Assembly (NCBI GenBank): GCA_024276125.1
Contig: JAJRXT010000075.1
Span: forward strand, 1 to 45,843
Length of the DNA stretch: 45,843 nucleotides
From: a bacterium
GTDB lineage: Bacteria; SZUA-182; SZUA-191; JAJRXT01
Reading direction: 5' to 3'
The position numbers were made by a program, and so were the translations under genes. The notes beneath the pieces are model-generated. The model was not told the origin of the DNA, did not search any database, and saw only the letters and a program-made list of their open reading frames with translations. Within the stretch, counting starts at the first letter, position 1. The number at the start of each line of letters is the position of its first letter. Below are positions 17,130 through 28,247 of the stretch, piece by piece.

Positions 17130-17831
17130 TTGAGCAAAAACTTCTTTATAGCGGACCTTCATTTAAATACCATTGAATTGCCCCGGCTAACCGAATTATT
17201 CCTGTCATTCTTAAAATATGTAAAAAAACAAAACGCCGATTTATATATATTAGGCGATCTCTTTGATTTTTGGGCTAATAATAAAGTTATTTACCAAAAA
17301 AATAAAAGCATAATGGATGGATTAGCCATGCTCGGAGGCGTTAATCTTCTGTGGGGCAACCGCGACTTTTTGCTGCGTAGAAAAAAATTAGCCCGCTTGG
17401 GTATAACGCTTTGTCCTGAATTCTTTATAAACGACATACAAGGGTATCGCATTTTAATGAACCATGGGCATAGCCTGTGTGAGACTAAAAGTATCTTTTT
17501 GCGCTATAGAAGATTTTTGTGGGGAATCATCCGCCTGTTTGACCCTGTAACACCGGCTGTAATAGAAAATTTTGTGGCCGATAAAATACGCAAAAACAGT
17601 AAGCGGAATGCTGTTAAAATAACCAAGCCAATACTTTATCTAAAAGACGATCTGTTGCAGAAATATTTTAACCAAGGTATAGATGTTATTATCTGCGGTC
17701 ATATCCACTACGGACAAATTAAGGAATATCCCTTAAATAAGCGCTTAATTATGCTGCCTGCCTGGGATGAAAAGGGCGGGTATTGTCAATTGGAGAATGG
17801 TCAGTTTAAAATGCTAAATTATACTGGTTGA
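17130..17831 (+). CDS. lpxH: UDP-2,3-diacylglucosamine diphosphatase-like metallophosphoesterase
   Basis: The 233-residue product carries the metal ligands of LpxH: D-x-H in IADLHLN (8-10), GDLFDFW (about 41), GNRD (about 76), GHS near 112 and the C-terminal GHIHYG (about 192-197). LpxH cleaves UDP-2,3-diacylglucosamine to lipid X in lipid A synthesis at the inner face of the membrane. The length fits. The start is TTG without a clear ribosome site. It is 3 bases from the glycosyltransferase gene. Identity with other UDP-sugar hydrolases is possible but the GDLFDFW spacing favours LpxH. Confidence 0.85.
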   Translation: MSKNFFIADLHLNTIELPRLTELFLSFLKYVKKQNADLYILGDLFDFWANNKVIYQKNKSIMDGLAMLGGVNLLWGNRDFLLRRKKLARLGITLCPEFFINDIQGYRILMNHGHSLCETKSIFLRYRRFLWGIIRLFDPVTPAVIENFVADKIRKNSKRNAVKITKPILYLKDDLLQKYFNQGIDVIICGHIHYGQIKEYPLNKRLIMLPAWDEKGGYCQLENGQFKMLNYTG

Positions 17832-17834
17832 TAA

Positions 17835-19025
17835 ATGAACATTTTATATGTAACTCAAAAATTTCCATATCCGCTAAATGACGGTGGGAATATACGCTCG
17901 TTTCATATATTAAAACAATTAGCCAAAAAGCATTCGGTTAGCCTGATTTCCACTGTTTCAGATAAGATTAAAAATACAGATTTGGCTGTATTAAAGAAAA
18001 TTTGTAACAAAGTAACGGTTTTTCCAGAACCTAAAGGCGGCCGCCTTTTGCTTACCTACAGTTTATTTAGAAGCTTAATAGGTAAGTATCCGTATTTTAT
18101 GTACAAAAATTTTTCACGGCAGATATTATCAGAAATATGCAGGCAATTAAGGGATAAAGATTATCAGGCGATTCATTTTAATCACATAGATACCGCAATA
18201 TACGTAAATTATCTACCGCAAAACAATATACATACCGTGTTAGATTCGCACAATGTGTTATCACTCATCGTAAAGCGGCTTTACGAGCAGGAAAAAAATA
18301 CCCTAAAGAAAAAATATATCTACGCACAATGGCAAAAAACCGTAAAGATTGAAAAAAAACTTTGCGAAAAAATGAATACCTGTTTAGTTTGCTCAGATAA
18401 CGATGCTGCGCAATTAGCCAAGTTATCCGGCAAATGCCGTATAGAGGTTATTCCCAATGGAGTAGACCTAAACAGACCGGCGCTATCGGCAGCTTGCGAT
18501 ACTGTATCACTGGTTTATATAGGGGCTATGGATTACCTGCCGAATTATCAGGCGGCGTTGTACTTTTGCAAAGATGTTTTGCCTATAGTGCAAGATAAAA
18601 TACCGCAAATAAAGTTTTATATTATAGGCCGCAATCCCATAGCTGCGATAAGGCAATTAAACAATAAAGACAATATTATTATACTGGATAAGGTAGCAAA
18701 TATCCGCGATTGTTTAAACAGCCGTCAGATACTGGTGGTGCCGTTGCAATTGGGCGGCGGAACCAGACTTAAGATTTTGGACGCAATCAGTTATAAATTA
18801 CCGGTAGTATCTACTTCCGTAGGGGCAGAAGGACTGGACTTGGTTAGCGGGAAACATATCATAATAGCCGATAGACCGGATGATATGGCAAAGCGTATAA
18901 TTAAGGTTTGCCAAAACAATACCTTAAGGCAAAGATTAATAAAAAATGCGTATCAACAAATAGAGCGTAAATATGAATGGAATATAATCGGTAACAGCCT
19001 GCTTAAAGTGTACAACCAATTATAA
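17835..19025 (+). CDS. Group 1 (GT4-like) glycosyltransferase
   Basis: The 396-residue product begins MNILYVTQKFPYPLNDGGNI, typical of GT-B enzymes of the exopolysaccharide/PEP-CTERM-associated type. The C-terminal half has the nucleotide-sugar binding pattern VPLQLGGGTRLKILDAI followed by PVVSTSVGAEGL. It transfers a sugar from a nucleotide donor to a glycan; donor and acceptor are unknown. It is directly downstream of lpxH and convergent with the NtrC-type regulator, whose stop lies one base away. Confidence 0.9.
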   Translation: MNILYVTQKFPYPLNDGGNIRSFHILKQLAKKHSVSLISTVSDKIKNTDLAVLKKICNKVTVFPEPKGGRLLLTYSLFRSLIGKYPYFMYKNFSRQILSEICRQLRDKDYQAIHFNHIDTAIYVNYLPQNNIHTVLDSHNVLSLIVKRLYEQEKNTLKKKYIYAQWQKTVKIEKKLCEKMNTCLVCSDNDAAQLAKLSGKCRIEVIPNGVDLNRPALSAACDTVSLVYIGAMDYLPNYQAALYFCKDVLPIVQDKIPQIKFYIIGRNPIAAIRQLNNKDNIIILDKVANIRDCLNSRQILVVPLQLGGGTRLKILDAISYKLPVVSTSVGAEGLDLVSGKHIIIADRPDDMAKRIIKVCQNNTLRQRLIKNAYQQIERKYEWNIIGNSLLKVYNQL

Positions 19026-20492
19026 TTATACTGAATTGGCGCTGGCTTTTTTTAGTTTTTGCCACAGGGTAGAGCGCGAAATACCCAGTATATCGGCAGC
19101 CTCTGATTTATTCCCTCCTGTTTTTTTCAAAACACATTGAATGTAAGAATGCTCCAACTCTTCCAAGGGTCTGTCCGCAGTATCCATTATTTTAAATAAC
19201 TGCTTATTAACCGGCGCCATATCATCTATTTCCAAGTCAGGATTATTTACCGCCTTTTTACGACCATTATCCGCTGTTTCCCACTTGCAGCCATTGTTGT
19301 TATTGTTGCTGTTATCAACATATTGTTCCATGGGTAAATGCTGAGGCTCTATAACATTGTTATCCGTTAAGATAACCGCTCGTTCAATAGCATTTTTAAG
19401 CTCTCTGATATTTCCCGGCCAAGACCAGCTAAGCAGGCTTTTGTTGGCGTCACAAGATAGGCCGCTAATGTGTTTCCTAAATTCCTGGTTGAACTTTCTT
19501 ACAAAATATTCCGCTAAGGGAATTATATCATCTGTACGCTCTCTTAATGGCGGTAATTCAACAAACATAACTTTTAGGCGATAATACAGGTCTTCTCTAA
19601 AAGTTCTCTCTTGAGCCATTGCATACAGGTCCCGATTGGTTGCCGCCACCACCCTTACATCCACTTTAATATCCCTGACATCTCCTACTCTACGTATAGT
19701 TTGGGTTTCTAATACCTGAAGCAGCTTTGGTTGGAGACTGGTTTTCATCTCCCCAATTTCATCTAAAAAAACAGTGCCGCCGTTGGCATGCTCAAACAGT
19801 CCCTTTTTATCTTCTTTAGCATCAGTAAATGCTCCGCGTTTATGACCGAACAATTCGCTTTCCATTAACATTTCAGATATAGTGCTGCAATCTATTTTTA
19901 CGAACGGTTTTTGCTTACGGTCGCTGCAATTGTGAATCATCTGAGCGATTAATTCCTTACCCGTCCCGCTTTCACCCTGTATAAGTACGGACGTACGCGG
20001 TGTTCTGGCTACCCGCTCAATCATACTCATTACGTTTCTCATTTTGGGATGATTGCTTATAATGTTATCATTAGGCCAGGATTCGCGTTGCTGGCGGCGT
20101 AAATAAGTAACCTCATCGCGCAGGTTTCTGGTCTCAATTGCTTTGCGCAGCACCATACGCATTTCTTCTAACATGAAGGGCTTATTTATATAGTCGTAAG
20201 CTCCCAGTTTCATTGCCTGAACAGCAGCTTCCACTTCTCCGTAAGCGGTCATCATTATTACCAAGGCGTTATTGTCAAATTGCTTTACCTTCTCTAATAC
20301 ATTGATACCATCAATTCCGCCGGGTAATTTTACATCTAATAATAATAAATCCACACTACTTTCTTTCCAGATACTTATAGCCCTTTTTCCAGATTCGGCT
20401 ACTTTTACCTCAAAACCGTTTCTGGAAAGGTTTTCGGCTAAAGAACGCCTTAACAATTCCTCATCTTCTACTATTAATATTTTTGGATTCAT
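19026..20492 (-). CDS. NtrC-family sigma54-dependent response regulator
   Basis: The 488-residue product has a receiver domain (1-120; phosphorylation site D53 in LLLDVKLPGG), an AAA+ domain with Walker A GESGTGKE (about 174) and GGTVFLDEIGEM, and a Fis-type helix-turn-helix at the end (KSEAADILGISRSTLWQKL). It would activate sigma54 promoters when phosphorylated. The sigma54-contact loop reads GAFTDA instead of the classical GAFTGA, a variant present in a share of family members. It lies downstream of the sensor kinase genes on the same strand. A low-complexity asparagine stretch lies between AAA+ and HTH. Confidence 0.95.
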   Translation of the reverse strand: MNPKILIVEDEELLRRSLAENLSRNGFEVKVAESGKRAISIWKESSVDLLLLDVKLPGGIDGINVLEKVKQFDNNALVIMMTAYGEVEAAVQAMKLGAYDYINKPFMLEEMRMVLRKAIETRNLRDEVTYLRRQQRESWPNDNIISNHPKMRNVMSMIERVARTPRTSVLIQGESGTGKELIAQMIHNCSDRKQKPFVKIDCSTISEMLMESELFGHKRGAFTDAKEDKKGLFEHANGGTVFLDEIGEMKTSLQPKLLQVLETQTIRRVGDVRDIKVDVRVVAATNRDLYAMAQERTFREDLYYRLKVMFVELPPLRERTDDIIPLAEYFVRKFNQEFRKHISGLSCDANKSLLSWSWPGNIRELKNAIERAVILTDNNVIEPQHLPMEQYVDNSNNNNNGCKWETADNGRKKAVNNPDLEIDDMAPVNKQLFKIMDTADRPLEELEHSYIQCVLKKTGGNKSEAADILGISRSTLWQKLKKASANSV

Positions 20493-20695
20493 GGTATTAA
20501 TCTAATTAGTTCAAGGTTTAAAGTATGTATGGAACAGGTCTACGCCTTGTCCCATGTTGTAACAACTATCATTTTAAGGCCATATCTCTCCTATGTTGAC
20601 AGACCTTTATTCAGGGTGACAGCATTAAGAATGCTATAGAAACATAAAATAATCTCCAATAATCCCACTGATTAAAACACATCCCCTCTTTTGTT
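20493..20695. other. Gap between regulator and kinase genes
   Basis: It contains a small ACAGG...CTTGT-like palindrome near 20535 and a partial family B arm (TTCAGGGTGACAG, 20611-20623). No gene or clear promoter is seen. Confidence 0.4.
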
Positions 20696-21415
20696 CTATT
20701 CATCCAGCGGAAGACTTACAGTAAAAGTCGTTCCATGTCCCGGTATACTGCTTACATCTATACTGCCTTGATGTTCATTTATAATTTGCCGGCTTACAGA
20801 TAATCCCAGCCCCACTCCTTTGGCTTTAGTAGTGTAAAAGGGTTTGAAAACATTTTTTAGATCATTTGGGTTTATTCCCACGCCGCTATCAATTACATCT
20901 ATTTGAATAGCCGCTGGTTCAGGAGACTTAGCGCTATTGGATATAACCCTGACGATAAGTTGTCCGCCTTTGGGCATAGCTTGAATAGAATTTATGATCA
21001 GGTTTAAAAGCACTTGTGATGTTTGAGCCTCGTCCAACATAACATCGGGTAGCGCTGGTTGATATTCCTTAATTACGGTAATATTGTTTCTGGTTATATT
21101 TTGAGCCTCCAATGCAAATAAATGATCAATAATCTTAGGAATACTCGCCATTGTCTTTTGGGGTTTTTGAGGACGTGCAAAGGCGAAAAAGCGAATTAAA
21201 AATTTATTCATCCGGTTTATTTCAGTTATTATCCGCTCTAAATACTCTCTTTTCGCATCATTCGGCTCAAATTGTTCAATCAGGGTTTCAGCGGTAGTCA
21301 TAATACCCGCCAGCGGGTTCCTTATTTCATGCGCCACACCGGCGACTAATTCTCTTGAAGTTATTTTGTCTCGTTCGATCATCTCTTTTACTACAGTTAA
21401 ATCCAGCAAAGCCAT
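20696..21415 (-). CDS. Sensor histidine kinase, catalytic part (HisKA-HATPase)
   Basis: The 239-residue frame holds the phosphoacceptor H29 in AGVAHEIRNPLAG, the N box (LNLIINSIQAM), G1 (DSGVGI) and G2 (GVGLGLSVSRQI) of a histidine kinase. Alone it lacks any sensor or membrane segment. Its ATG overlaps the stop of the upstream GAF-PAS frame (TAATG). Reading -1 at G-GGT-TTT (21418-21424) joins the two into one 520-residue GAF-PAS-kinase, with GFLMALLDLTVVKEM forming the normal PAS-to-kinase linker. It is probably the partner of the NtrC-type regulator next to it. Confidence 0.93.
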   Translation of the reverse strand: MALLDLTVVKEMIERDKITSRELVAGVAHEIRNPLAGIMTTAETLIEQFEPNDAKREYLERIITEINRMNKFLIRFFAFARPQKPQKTMASIPKIIDHLFALEAQNITRNNITVIKEYQPALPDVMLDEAQTSQVLLNLIINSIQAMPKGGQLIVRVISNSAKSPEPAAIQIDVIDSGVGINPNDLKNVFKPFYTTKAKGVGLGLSVSRQIINEHQGSIDVSSIPGHGTTFTVSLPLDE

Positions 21416-22257
21416 TAAAAACCCTGTTGTTTCTGGCGGCAGTCATAATAAGGACAACAAGAAAGACCTACCGTAATTTTTTCGCCTTGACTGTTTAAAA
21501 AACTTACCTCCTGATTTGCGGCAGCCATATCCGCCGTACAATTTTTTACAATCCGCTGAATCTTTACTCCCAGAATTTCAGCCAGTGATTTTCCCTCCAA
21601 ATCAACGGCGCTACGCTTAAAAATATCCTCCGCCGCTTTATTTACATGTGTAATGCCGCACCCTAAGTCCACTACCAAAAAAGCGCAATTAATCAACTGG
21701 CTTATACAATTTGTATAATGAGCCAACTCCTCTTTTTCCGCTTGAGCAAGCTGTAATTGTTGTTCTAGTTGCTGAAGGTTATAATTGTTCGGAAAATTAT
21801 TGCTAGATAAATTGTTAATTATCCAAGAAATAAGCGGCAGGAGAATTATTAAAGATTGACGATCAGTAAAATTAAAGGCGCTATTATCTGTTTTATCAGC
21901 TAGCACCAAAACACCGAGTAAGCTTTTTTTCAGATACAGGGGGGCTGCCAGGATGCTTTTGGCCGACATTAATTCAACCAGCTTATCAGAAGATATTCCG
22001 ATCTGGCTAATGTCGTCAATTAAGGTGCAAACCCCGTGTTCGGCTACCCAGCCTGCAATACCTTCACCCAGCTTAATTTCCAGCTCATTTTTTTCAACTC
22101 CCATAAATCCACAGGCTATGAGCCGCTGTTGTGTTTGGTCGAATTTTAATAAGCAAGCCTTGCTTATTTTAATTATGTCGCCGATAGTAACAAGCAAACT
22201 ATTTAATGCTTTTTCAGGGGATATATTTGCCATAATATTTTTTGAATCCAAATTCAA
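21415..22257 (-). CDS. GAF-PAS sensor part of the same histidine kinase
   Basis: The 280-residue frame has a GAF domain (about 12-150, with ELKLGEGIAGWVAEHG-like sequence and ILAAPLYLKKSLLGVL), a coiled-coil stretch rich in Q, L and E (about 162-185), and a PAS domain (about 190-280, FLVVDLGCGITHVNKAAEDIF). It stops inside the last PAS strand at QQGF, where family proteins continue with a linker into the kinase. The sensor looks cytoplasmic. The broken end and the overlap with the kinase frame indicate a single ancestral gene split by one missing base. Confidence 0.88.
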   Translation of the reverse strand: MNLDSKNIMANISPEKALNSLLVTIGDIIKISKACLLKFDQTQQRLIACGFMGVEKNELEIKLGEGIAGWVAEHGVCTLIDDISQIGISSDKLVELMSAKSILAAPLYLKKSLLGVLVLADKTDNSAFNFTDRQSLIILLPLISWIINNLSSNNFPNNYNLQQLEQQLQLAQAEKEELAHYTNCISQLINCAFLVVDLGCGITHVNKAAEDIFKRSAVDLEGKSLAEILGVKIQRIVKNCTADMAAANQEVSFLNSQGEKITVGLSCCPYYDCRQKQQGF

Positions 22258-22970
22258 GACTTAATGGTTTTGTTAAACGTTCTTAGCTGTCACACTGGGC
22301 AAGGCGGCTAATTAGCGTAAATTGTTTGGGAGTCAATCTGATGCTAAATTGCTTTTAAAGATAGATAGTAGTCGGGCTCGTCCTTGAGCCCGACTCTAAA
22401 ACGCTTTGGCAGAATACCGAATCAGTGTTTTTTTGAACGCAACTTAGTGTTAATTAGCCTGCATTACTCACGGTATATATTATGCGAAACAAATTATCAC
22501 CGCTAGCGGTGGTTTCGAGGTGGAATTCCCCGAAACATAAAAAATAATGGCTGTTGAGTTCTCTTGCGAAAAAGATTATATTCTGTCATTCTGAGGCCGT
22601 AGGCCGAAGGCCGAAGAATCTCTCAGTCTACGGGGGTAGATTCTTCACTCCACTTCGTTTCGTTCAGAATGACGGTTAAAAAAATTAAATGGTTTTGGTT
22701 TCGGAGTCAACTCAATAGCCATTTAAAACATAAATTACACTAAAAAAGGATTAGCTAACTCTTAACAATAACAGTCAGTAAGATAAGAGTTGAAGATGAA
22801 AAGTAAAACCAAAAAACGGTTTTAGGTCTGGTAAGTTGGAAGGCGTTAAGAAATAACATTAGATTTTGCTTGTTTTTTGGCGTTTTCTTACGTTGCTTGT
22901 TCGGTTACATACATTAATTAATCATATATTTAATTAACAATCGTACCTTGAATACAACCAAAAATCCTGC
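22258..22970. other. Repeat-rich gap of 713 bp with no gene
   Basis: It holds a 25-base family H palindrome (22370-22394), a family A half unit (22498-22540, CGCTAGCGG centre) and a family B palindrome (22583-22675). The rest is AT-rich. No coding frame, tRNA or riboswitch can be supported. Divergence is absent (both neighbours are on the minus strand), so the promoter of the kinase operon and the end of uxs lie here. Confidence 0.6.
22583..22675. repeat. Family B palindromic repeat
   Basis: CTGTCATTCTGAGGCCG and CGTTCAGAATGACGG are the arms; the left inner part has GGCCGAAGGCCGAAGAATCT. Confidence 0.8.
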
Positions 22971-23933
22971 TCAATCGTTATGAACGACCCCTTCGTCATT
23001 TTTGTTCAGCACTTGCATAACCCAGTTTAGGGTTTTTGCTAAACCGTCTTCCAAACTGACGGTTGGTTTGTAGCCTAAGACTTTGTATGCACGTGCAAGT
23101 TCTGGCTGCCTAACTTGAGGATCGTCGGTGGGTAGCGGCAAGTAAATAATGTTACTGTCACTGTTGGTGAGTTTGACGATTAAACGAGCCAGTTCTAATA
23201 TACTCATTTCTGAAGTATTTCCAATATTTACCGGTTGATTGTAATCAGACATCATTAAACGGTAAAGACCTTCTATCAAATCTGTTACATAACAAAAGCT
23301 CCTGGTTTGAGAGCCGTTTCCAAAAACGGTTACATCTTCTCCTAAAACCGCTTGGCGCATTAGCGTAGGTACCGCCCGCCCGTCTTTAAGCCGCATACGC
23401 GGGCCGAAGGTATTAAATATTCTAGCTATGCGCGTGTCTAAATGATGATAGCGGTGATATGCCATTACCATAGCTTCAGCAAAACGCTTGGCTTCGTCAT
23501 ACACGCCTCTTACTCCGATAGGATTTACATTTCCCCAATAATCCTCTTTTTGGGGATGTACTAATGGATCCCCGTAAACCTCGGAAGTAGAAGCCAATAA
23601 ATAACGGGCGCCCTTGTTCATTGCCAGACCCAAAGTTTTATGGGTTCCCAATGAACCAACCTTTAAGGTTTGAATAGGGTACTCCTGATAATCAATAGGG
23701 CTTGCCGGACTGGCAAGATGAAAGACATAATCTATATGACCGTCAATATAAATAAAATTAGTCACATCATAGTTAAAAAACATAAACTTACTATTGTGAA
23801 TTTGGGCAATATTTTCCACCCTGCCGGTAATAAGGTTATCCATACAAACAACCTCATGCCCTTTTTGTAACAAGTATTCACATAAGTGAGAACCTAAAAA
23901 TCCTGCTCCGCCTGTAACTAATGCTCTGCCCAT
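22971..23933 (-). CDS. uxs: UDP-glucuronate decarboxylase (UDP-xylose synthase)-like epimerase
   Basis: The 320-residue extended short-chain dehydrogenase has the NAD site [10 protein letters not shown] (7-16), the catalytic Y145-x3-K149 (VYDEAKR), S116-S118 region (STSEVYG) and the UXS-typical stretches [11 protein letters not shown] and [10 protein letters not shown]. The enzyme converts UDP-glucuronate to UDP-xylose. The upstream gene, 16 bases away, encodes UDP-glucose dehydrogenase that makes UDP-glucuronate, so the two form a pathway. The length is normal. Confidence 0.93.
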   Translation of the reverse strand: MGRALVTGGAGFLGSHLCEYLLQKGHEVVCMDNLITGRVENIAQIHNSKFMFFNYDVTNFIYIDGHIDYVFHLASPASPIDYQEYPIQTLKVGSLGTHKTLGLAMNKGARYLLASTSEVYGDPLVHPQKEDYWGNVNPIGVRGVYDEAKRFAEAMVMAYHRYHHLDTRIARIFNTFGPRMRLKDGRAVPTLMRQAVLGEDVTVFGNGSQTRSFCYVTDLIEGLYRLMMSDYNQPVNIGNTSEMSILELARLIVKLTNSDSNIIYLPLPTDDPQVRQPELARAYKVLGYKPTVSLEDGLAKTLNWVMQVLNKNDEGVVHND

Positions 23934-23949
23934 ATTTTATATCTTTCTT

Positions 23950-25254
23950 TTATGTTTTGGGTGTGGTGCGGCCAATACCATAATAAGTGAATCCCAAACA
24001 TTTTTTACGTTCAGGACTATATATGTTCCTGCTGTCTAGTACCAAGGGTTGTTTCATTACCGCCCTGATTCTTTCTAAGTCCAACAACTTAAATTCACGC
24101 CATTCTGTAACGATTATCAAGGCGTCGGCATCTTTAGCCGCTATATATGGATTTGCACAATATTCTATGTCTGGTAATATTTTTTTAGCATTTTCCATAG
24201 CCACTGGATCGTAGGCGCAAACTTTACCGCCTTCAGATAAAATAGAGTTTATCAGCTCAATTGATTTAGCCTCCCGCATATCGTCGGTATTGGGTTTAAA
24301 GGCCAGACCCAATACCGCTAATTTTTTTCCTTCAATTGTTCCTAATGCCCCTCTAATAATACCCATAAAATGGGATACCCGCATATTGTTTATTTCCACC
24401 ACATTGCGCAGCAATTTAAAATCTACTCCAAAAGTTGCGGCTGTATACACCAGCGAGTCTACATCTTTGGGAAAACAAGAACCGCCGTAACCTAAGCCGG
24501 CTTGCAGAAAATCCGGTCCTATACGATGATCAAACCCCATTCCTTTAACCACTTGAGTTATATCGGCGCCAACAGCTTCACATATATCAGCAACAGCATT
24601 AACAAAAGATATTTTAGTAGCCAAAAAGGAATTAGAGGCATATTTTATCATTTCAGCGCTGGGAACATCAGTAATCAACATCGGCCGTTCCAAGGTAGCA
24701 TATAATTCTAAAAGCTTCATCGCCACTGATTTATTCGGCGCGCCAATTACGATTCGCTCAGGAGAAAGAGCGTCCTGGATAGCTGACCCCTCCCTTAAGA
24801 ATTCAGGGTTGGAAACCACATCAAAATCTACTTTATAGCGTTTATTTTCTTCTATTATCCGACGTACAAAATCGCCGGTACCTACAGGCACGGTACTTTT
24901 ATTTACAATAACTTTATATTCATTGATATGCTTGGCTATTTCGCGGGCTACGCCTTCAACTTGAGATAAGTCGGTCTCTCCGTTTTCTTTAGGCGGAGTA
25001 CCCACCGCAATAAAAATAACCTCGGATTTATCGACACCCTTTGCTAAATCGGTAATAAAACTAAGGCGCTCATCCGCTACATTACGCTGCACCATTTCTT
25101 CTAAGCCCGGTTCGTAGATCGGCATTTTACCCTGATTTAAGGATGCGATCTTTTCTTCATCACTATCCACGCAAATGACTTCATTACCCAAATCAGCAAA
25201 TACCGTTCCGGTAACCAGTCCCACATATCCGGTTCCAATAACACAAATATTCAT
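23950..25254 (-). CDS. ugd: UDP-glucose 6-dehydrogenase
   Basis: The 434-residue product starts MNICVIGTGYVGLVTG, the NAD-binding turn, and has the catalytic C260 in GYGGSCFPKD, the NKSTVPVGTG stretch and FKPNTDDMREAKS in the C-terminal domain. It oxidises UDP-glucose to UDP-glucuronate with two NAD. Its start is 3 bases after the ftsB stop. Together with the next gene it supplies UDP-glucuronate and UDP-xylose for surface glycans. No defect is seen. Confidence 0.97.
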   Translation of the reverse strand: MNICVIGTGYVGLVTGTVFADLGNEVICVDSDEEKIASLNQGKMPIYEPGLEEMVQRNVADERLSFITDLAKGVDKSEVIFIAVGTPPKENGETDLSQVEGVAREIAKHINEYKVIVNKSTVPVGTGDFVRRIIEENKRYKVDFDVVSNPEFLREGSAIQDALSPERIVIGAPNKSVAMKLLELYATLERPMLITDVPSAEMIKYASNSFLATKISFVNAVADICEAVGADITQVVKGMGFDHRIGPDFLQAGLGYGGSCFPKDVDSLVYTAATFGVDFKLLRNVVEINNMRVSHFMGIIRGALGTIEGKKLAVLGLAFKPNTDDMREAKSIELINSILSEGGKVCAYDPVAMENAKKILPDIEYCANPYIAAKDADALIIVTEWREFKLLDLERIRAVMKQPLVLDSRNIYSPERKKCLGFTYYGIGRTTPKT

Positions 25255-25257
25255 GAG

Positions 25258-27166
<1,909 letters not shown>

Positions 27167-27433
27167 TTACGCTGATAATAAATTTACTTTTTTGCTTAAT
27201 CTTGATTTATGGCGGGCAGCGCAATTTTTGTGGATTATTCTTTTTGAAGAAATTTTATCTATAATAGGAATGGTATCAGCTAAGGCTTGGCGCGCTGCAT
27301 TGATATCATTATTTTTTACTGCCGTATTTACCTTTTTCATCGCAGTTTTGAGTCTGGATTTATACGCAAGGTTGCTTTGATGCTGAATTTTTTGTTTTTT
27401 AATACTTTTTATGGTTGATTTATGTGTAGCCAG
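27167..27433 (-). CDS. rpsT: Ribosomal protein S20 with a CTG start codon
   Basis: Read from CTG at 27433 the frame gives (M)ATHKSTIKSIKKQK, then SNLAYKSRLKTAMKKV, INAARQALADTIPIIDK, IHKNCAARHKSRLSKKVN and ends LLSA-TAA: 88 residues, the normal length and pattern of bS20, a small basic protein of the 30S subunit. An ideal AGGAGGTG ribosome site lies 8 A bases before the CTG, and no ATG, GTG or TTG is available in this frame at that place. Internal ATG would delete a third of the protein. S20 genes with rare start codons (TTG) are known and linked to autoregulation. Confidence 0.93.
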   Translation of the reverse strand: MATHKSTIKSIKKQKIQHQSNLAYKSRLKTAMKKVNTAVKNNDINAARQALADTIPIIDKISSKRIIHKNCAARHKSRLSKKVNLLSA

Positions 27434-27476
27434 TTTTTTTTCACCTCCTCAAAATACATACATAAGACTTTAAAAA

Positions 27477-27506
27477 ACTTTATCACAAAACAAACTGTTT
27501 TGTCAA
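27477..27506 (-). promoter_or_regulatory. rpsT promoter
   Basis: On the minus strand, TTGACA (27501-27506) and TAAAGT (27477-27482) are separated by 18 bases, with the transcription start expected near 27470 and the ribosome site about 25 bases further on. Confidence 0.8.
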
Positions 27507-27763
27507 GCTGTAGGTTTTCATCTAGCGAACACTTTTAAACAAATTATTTATTAAAACATTTCAGGTATCTTGTATCTTGAATATAAATAGAGTTATAATA
27601 ACCTGAATTCGATATAAAACGTATTGATTCTATTAATTTGTAGGGGCGGCGACTGTCCCCGCCCGTAAATTTCGGTAGGGGTTCACCCCCTCCCCTACAG
27701 CAATTTTATAATAATTTATCTAAAAACATTCATATATTATGGTATTTCAAAAGGATATTAAAA

Positions 27764-28240
27764 ATGAATAAATTTACAAATAAAATTGAAGAAGAAAATT
27801 TTAAAAAAAAGATAATCGATTTTATCTCCCAAGTGGTCTATTCGGAACTAATTACAGCAAAAGACAATGTTCCTCATATTCGTCCTATGGTATATGTAAA
27901 TAATGGACTGACCATTTATATGGCGACACGTCGCGATACACCCAAGGTAGAGCAGATAAAAGCCAATCCCAATGTATCGGTAATGATAATAAAATCTTTT
28001 CAGGAAGCGGCGCACAGCCAGGAAGTGATTATTGAAGGTTTAGCCGTTTTGGTGGAAAATGAGAACGAACGCAACTGGGTTTTTGAAGCATTTAAAAATA
28101 AACCAAAAACATTTCAGGAATGGCTCGAAGTAAGCTCCACCGATGAATATGAGGTAATCAAAATAACCCCTCATGTGGTTAAATACTTTAATTATGCCGA
28201 GGGCGAATCCATGCCCCAAATAATTAACCTATCGGCATAA
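27764..28240 (+). CDS. Pyridoxamine 5'-phosphate oxidase-like (split-barrel flavin-binding) protein
   Basis: The 158-residue product fits the PNPOx-like split-barrel family: a helix, then VVYSELITAKDNVPHIRPMV, LTIYMATRRDTPKVEQIKANPNVSV (the flavin-contact strand and loop), and IIEGLAVLVEN. Such proteins bind FMN or F420 and reduce varied substrates; the exact activity is unknown. An AAAGGA ribosome site precedes the ATG. It lies between inverted family C ends, so it may be a passenger gene. A perfect palindrome 34 bases after the stop could end its transcript. Confidence 0.85.
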   Translation: MNKFTNKIEEENFKKKIIDFISQVVYSELITAKDNVPHIRPMVYVNNGLTIYMATRRDTPKVEQIKANPNVSVMIIKSFQEAAHSQEVIIEGLAVLVENENERNWVFEAFKNKPKTFQEWLEVSSTDEYEVIKITPHVVKYFNYAEGESMPQIINLSA

Positions 28241-28247
28241 TTAGTTT

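Noticed and set aside
19816-19845. GAFTDA in the NtrC-type regulator as a loss-of-function change
   Set aside because: The variant is known among family members, and the rest of the protein is intact.
27192-27380. Plus-strand open frame of 62 codons
   Set aside because: It is the antisense shadow of rpsT, which is unmistakable on the minus strand.
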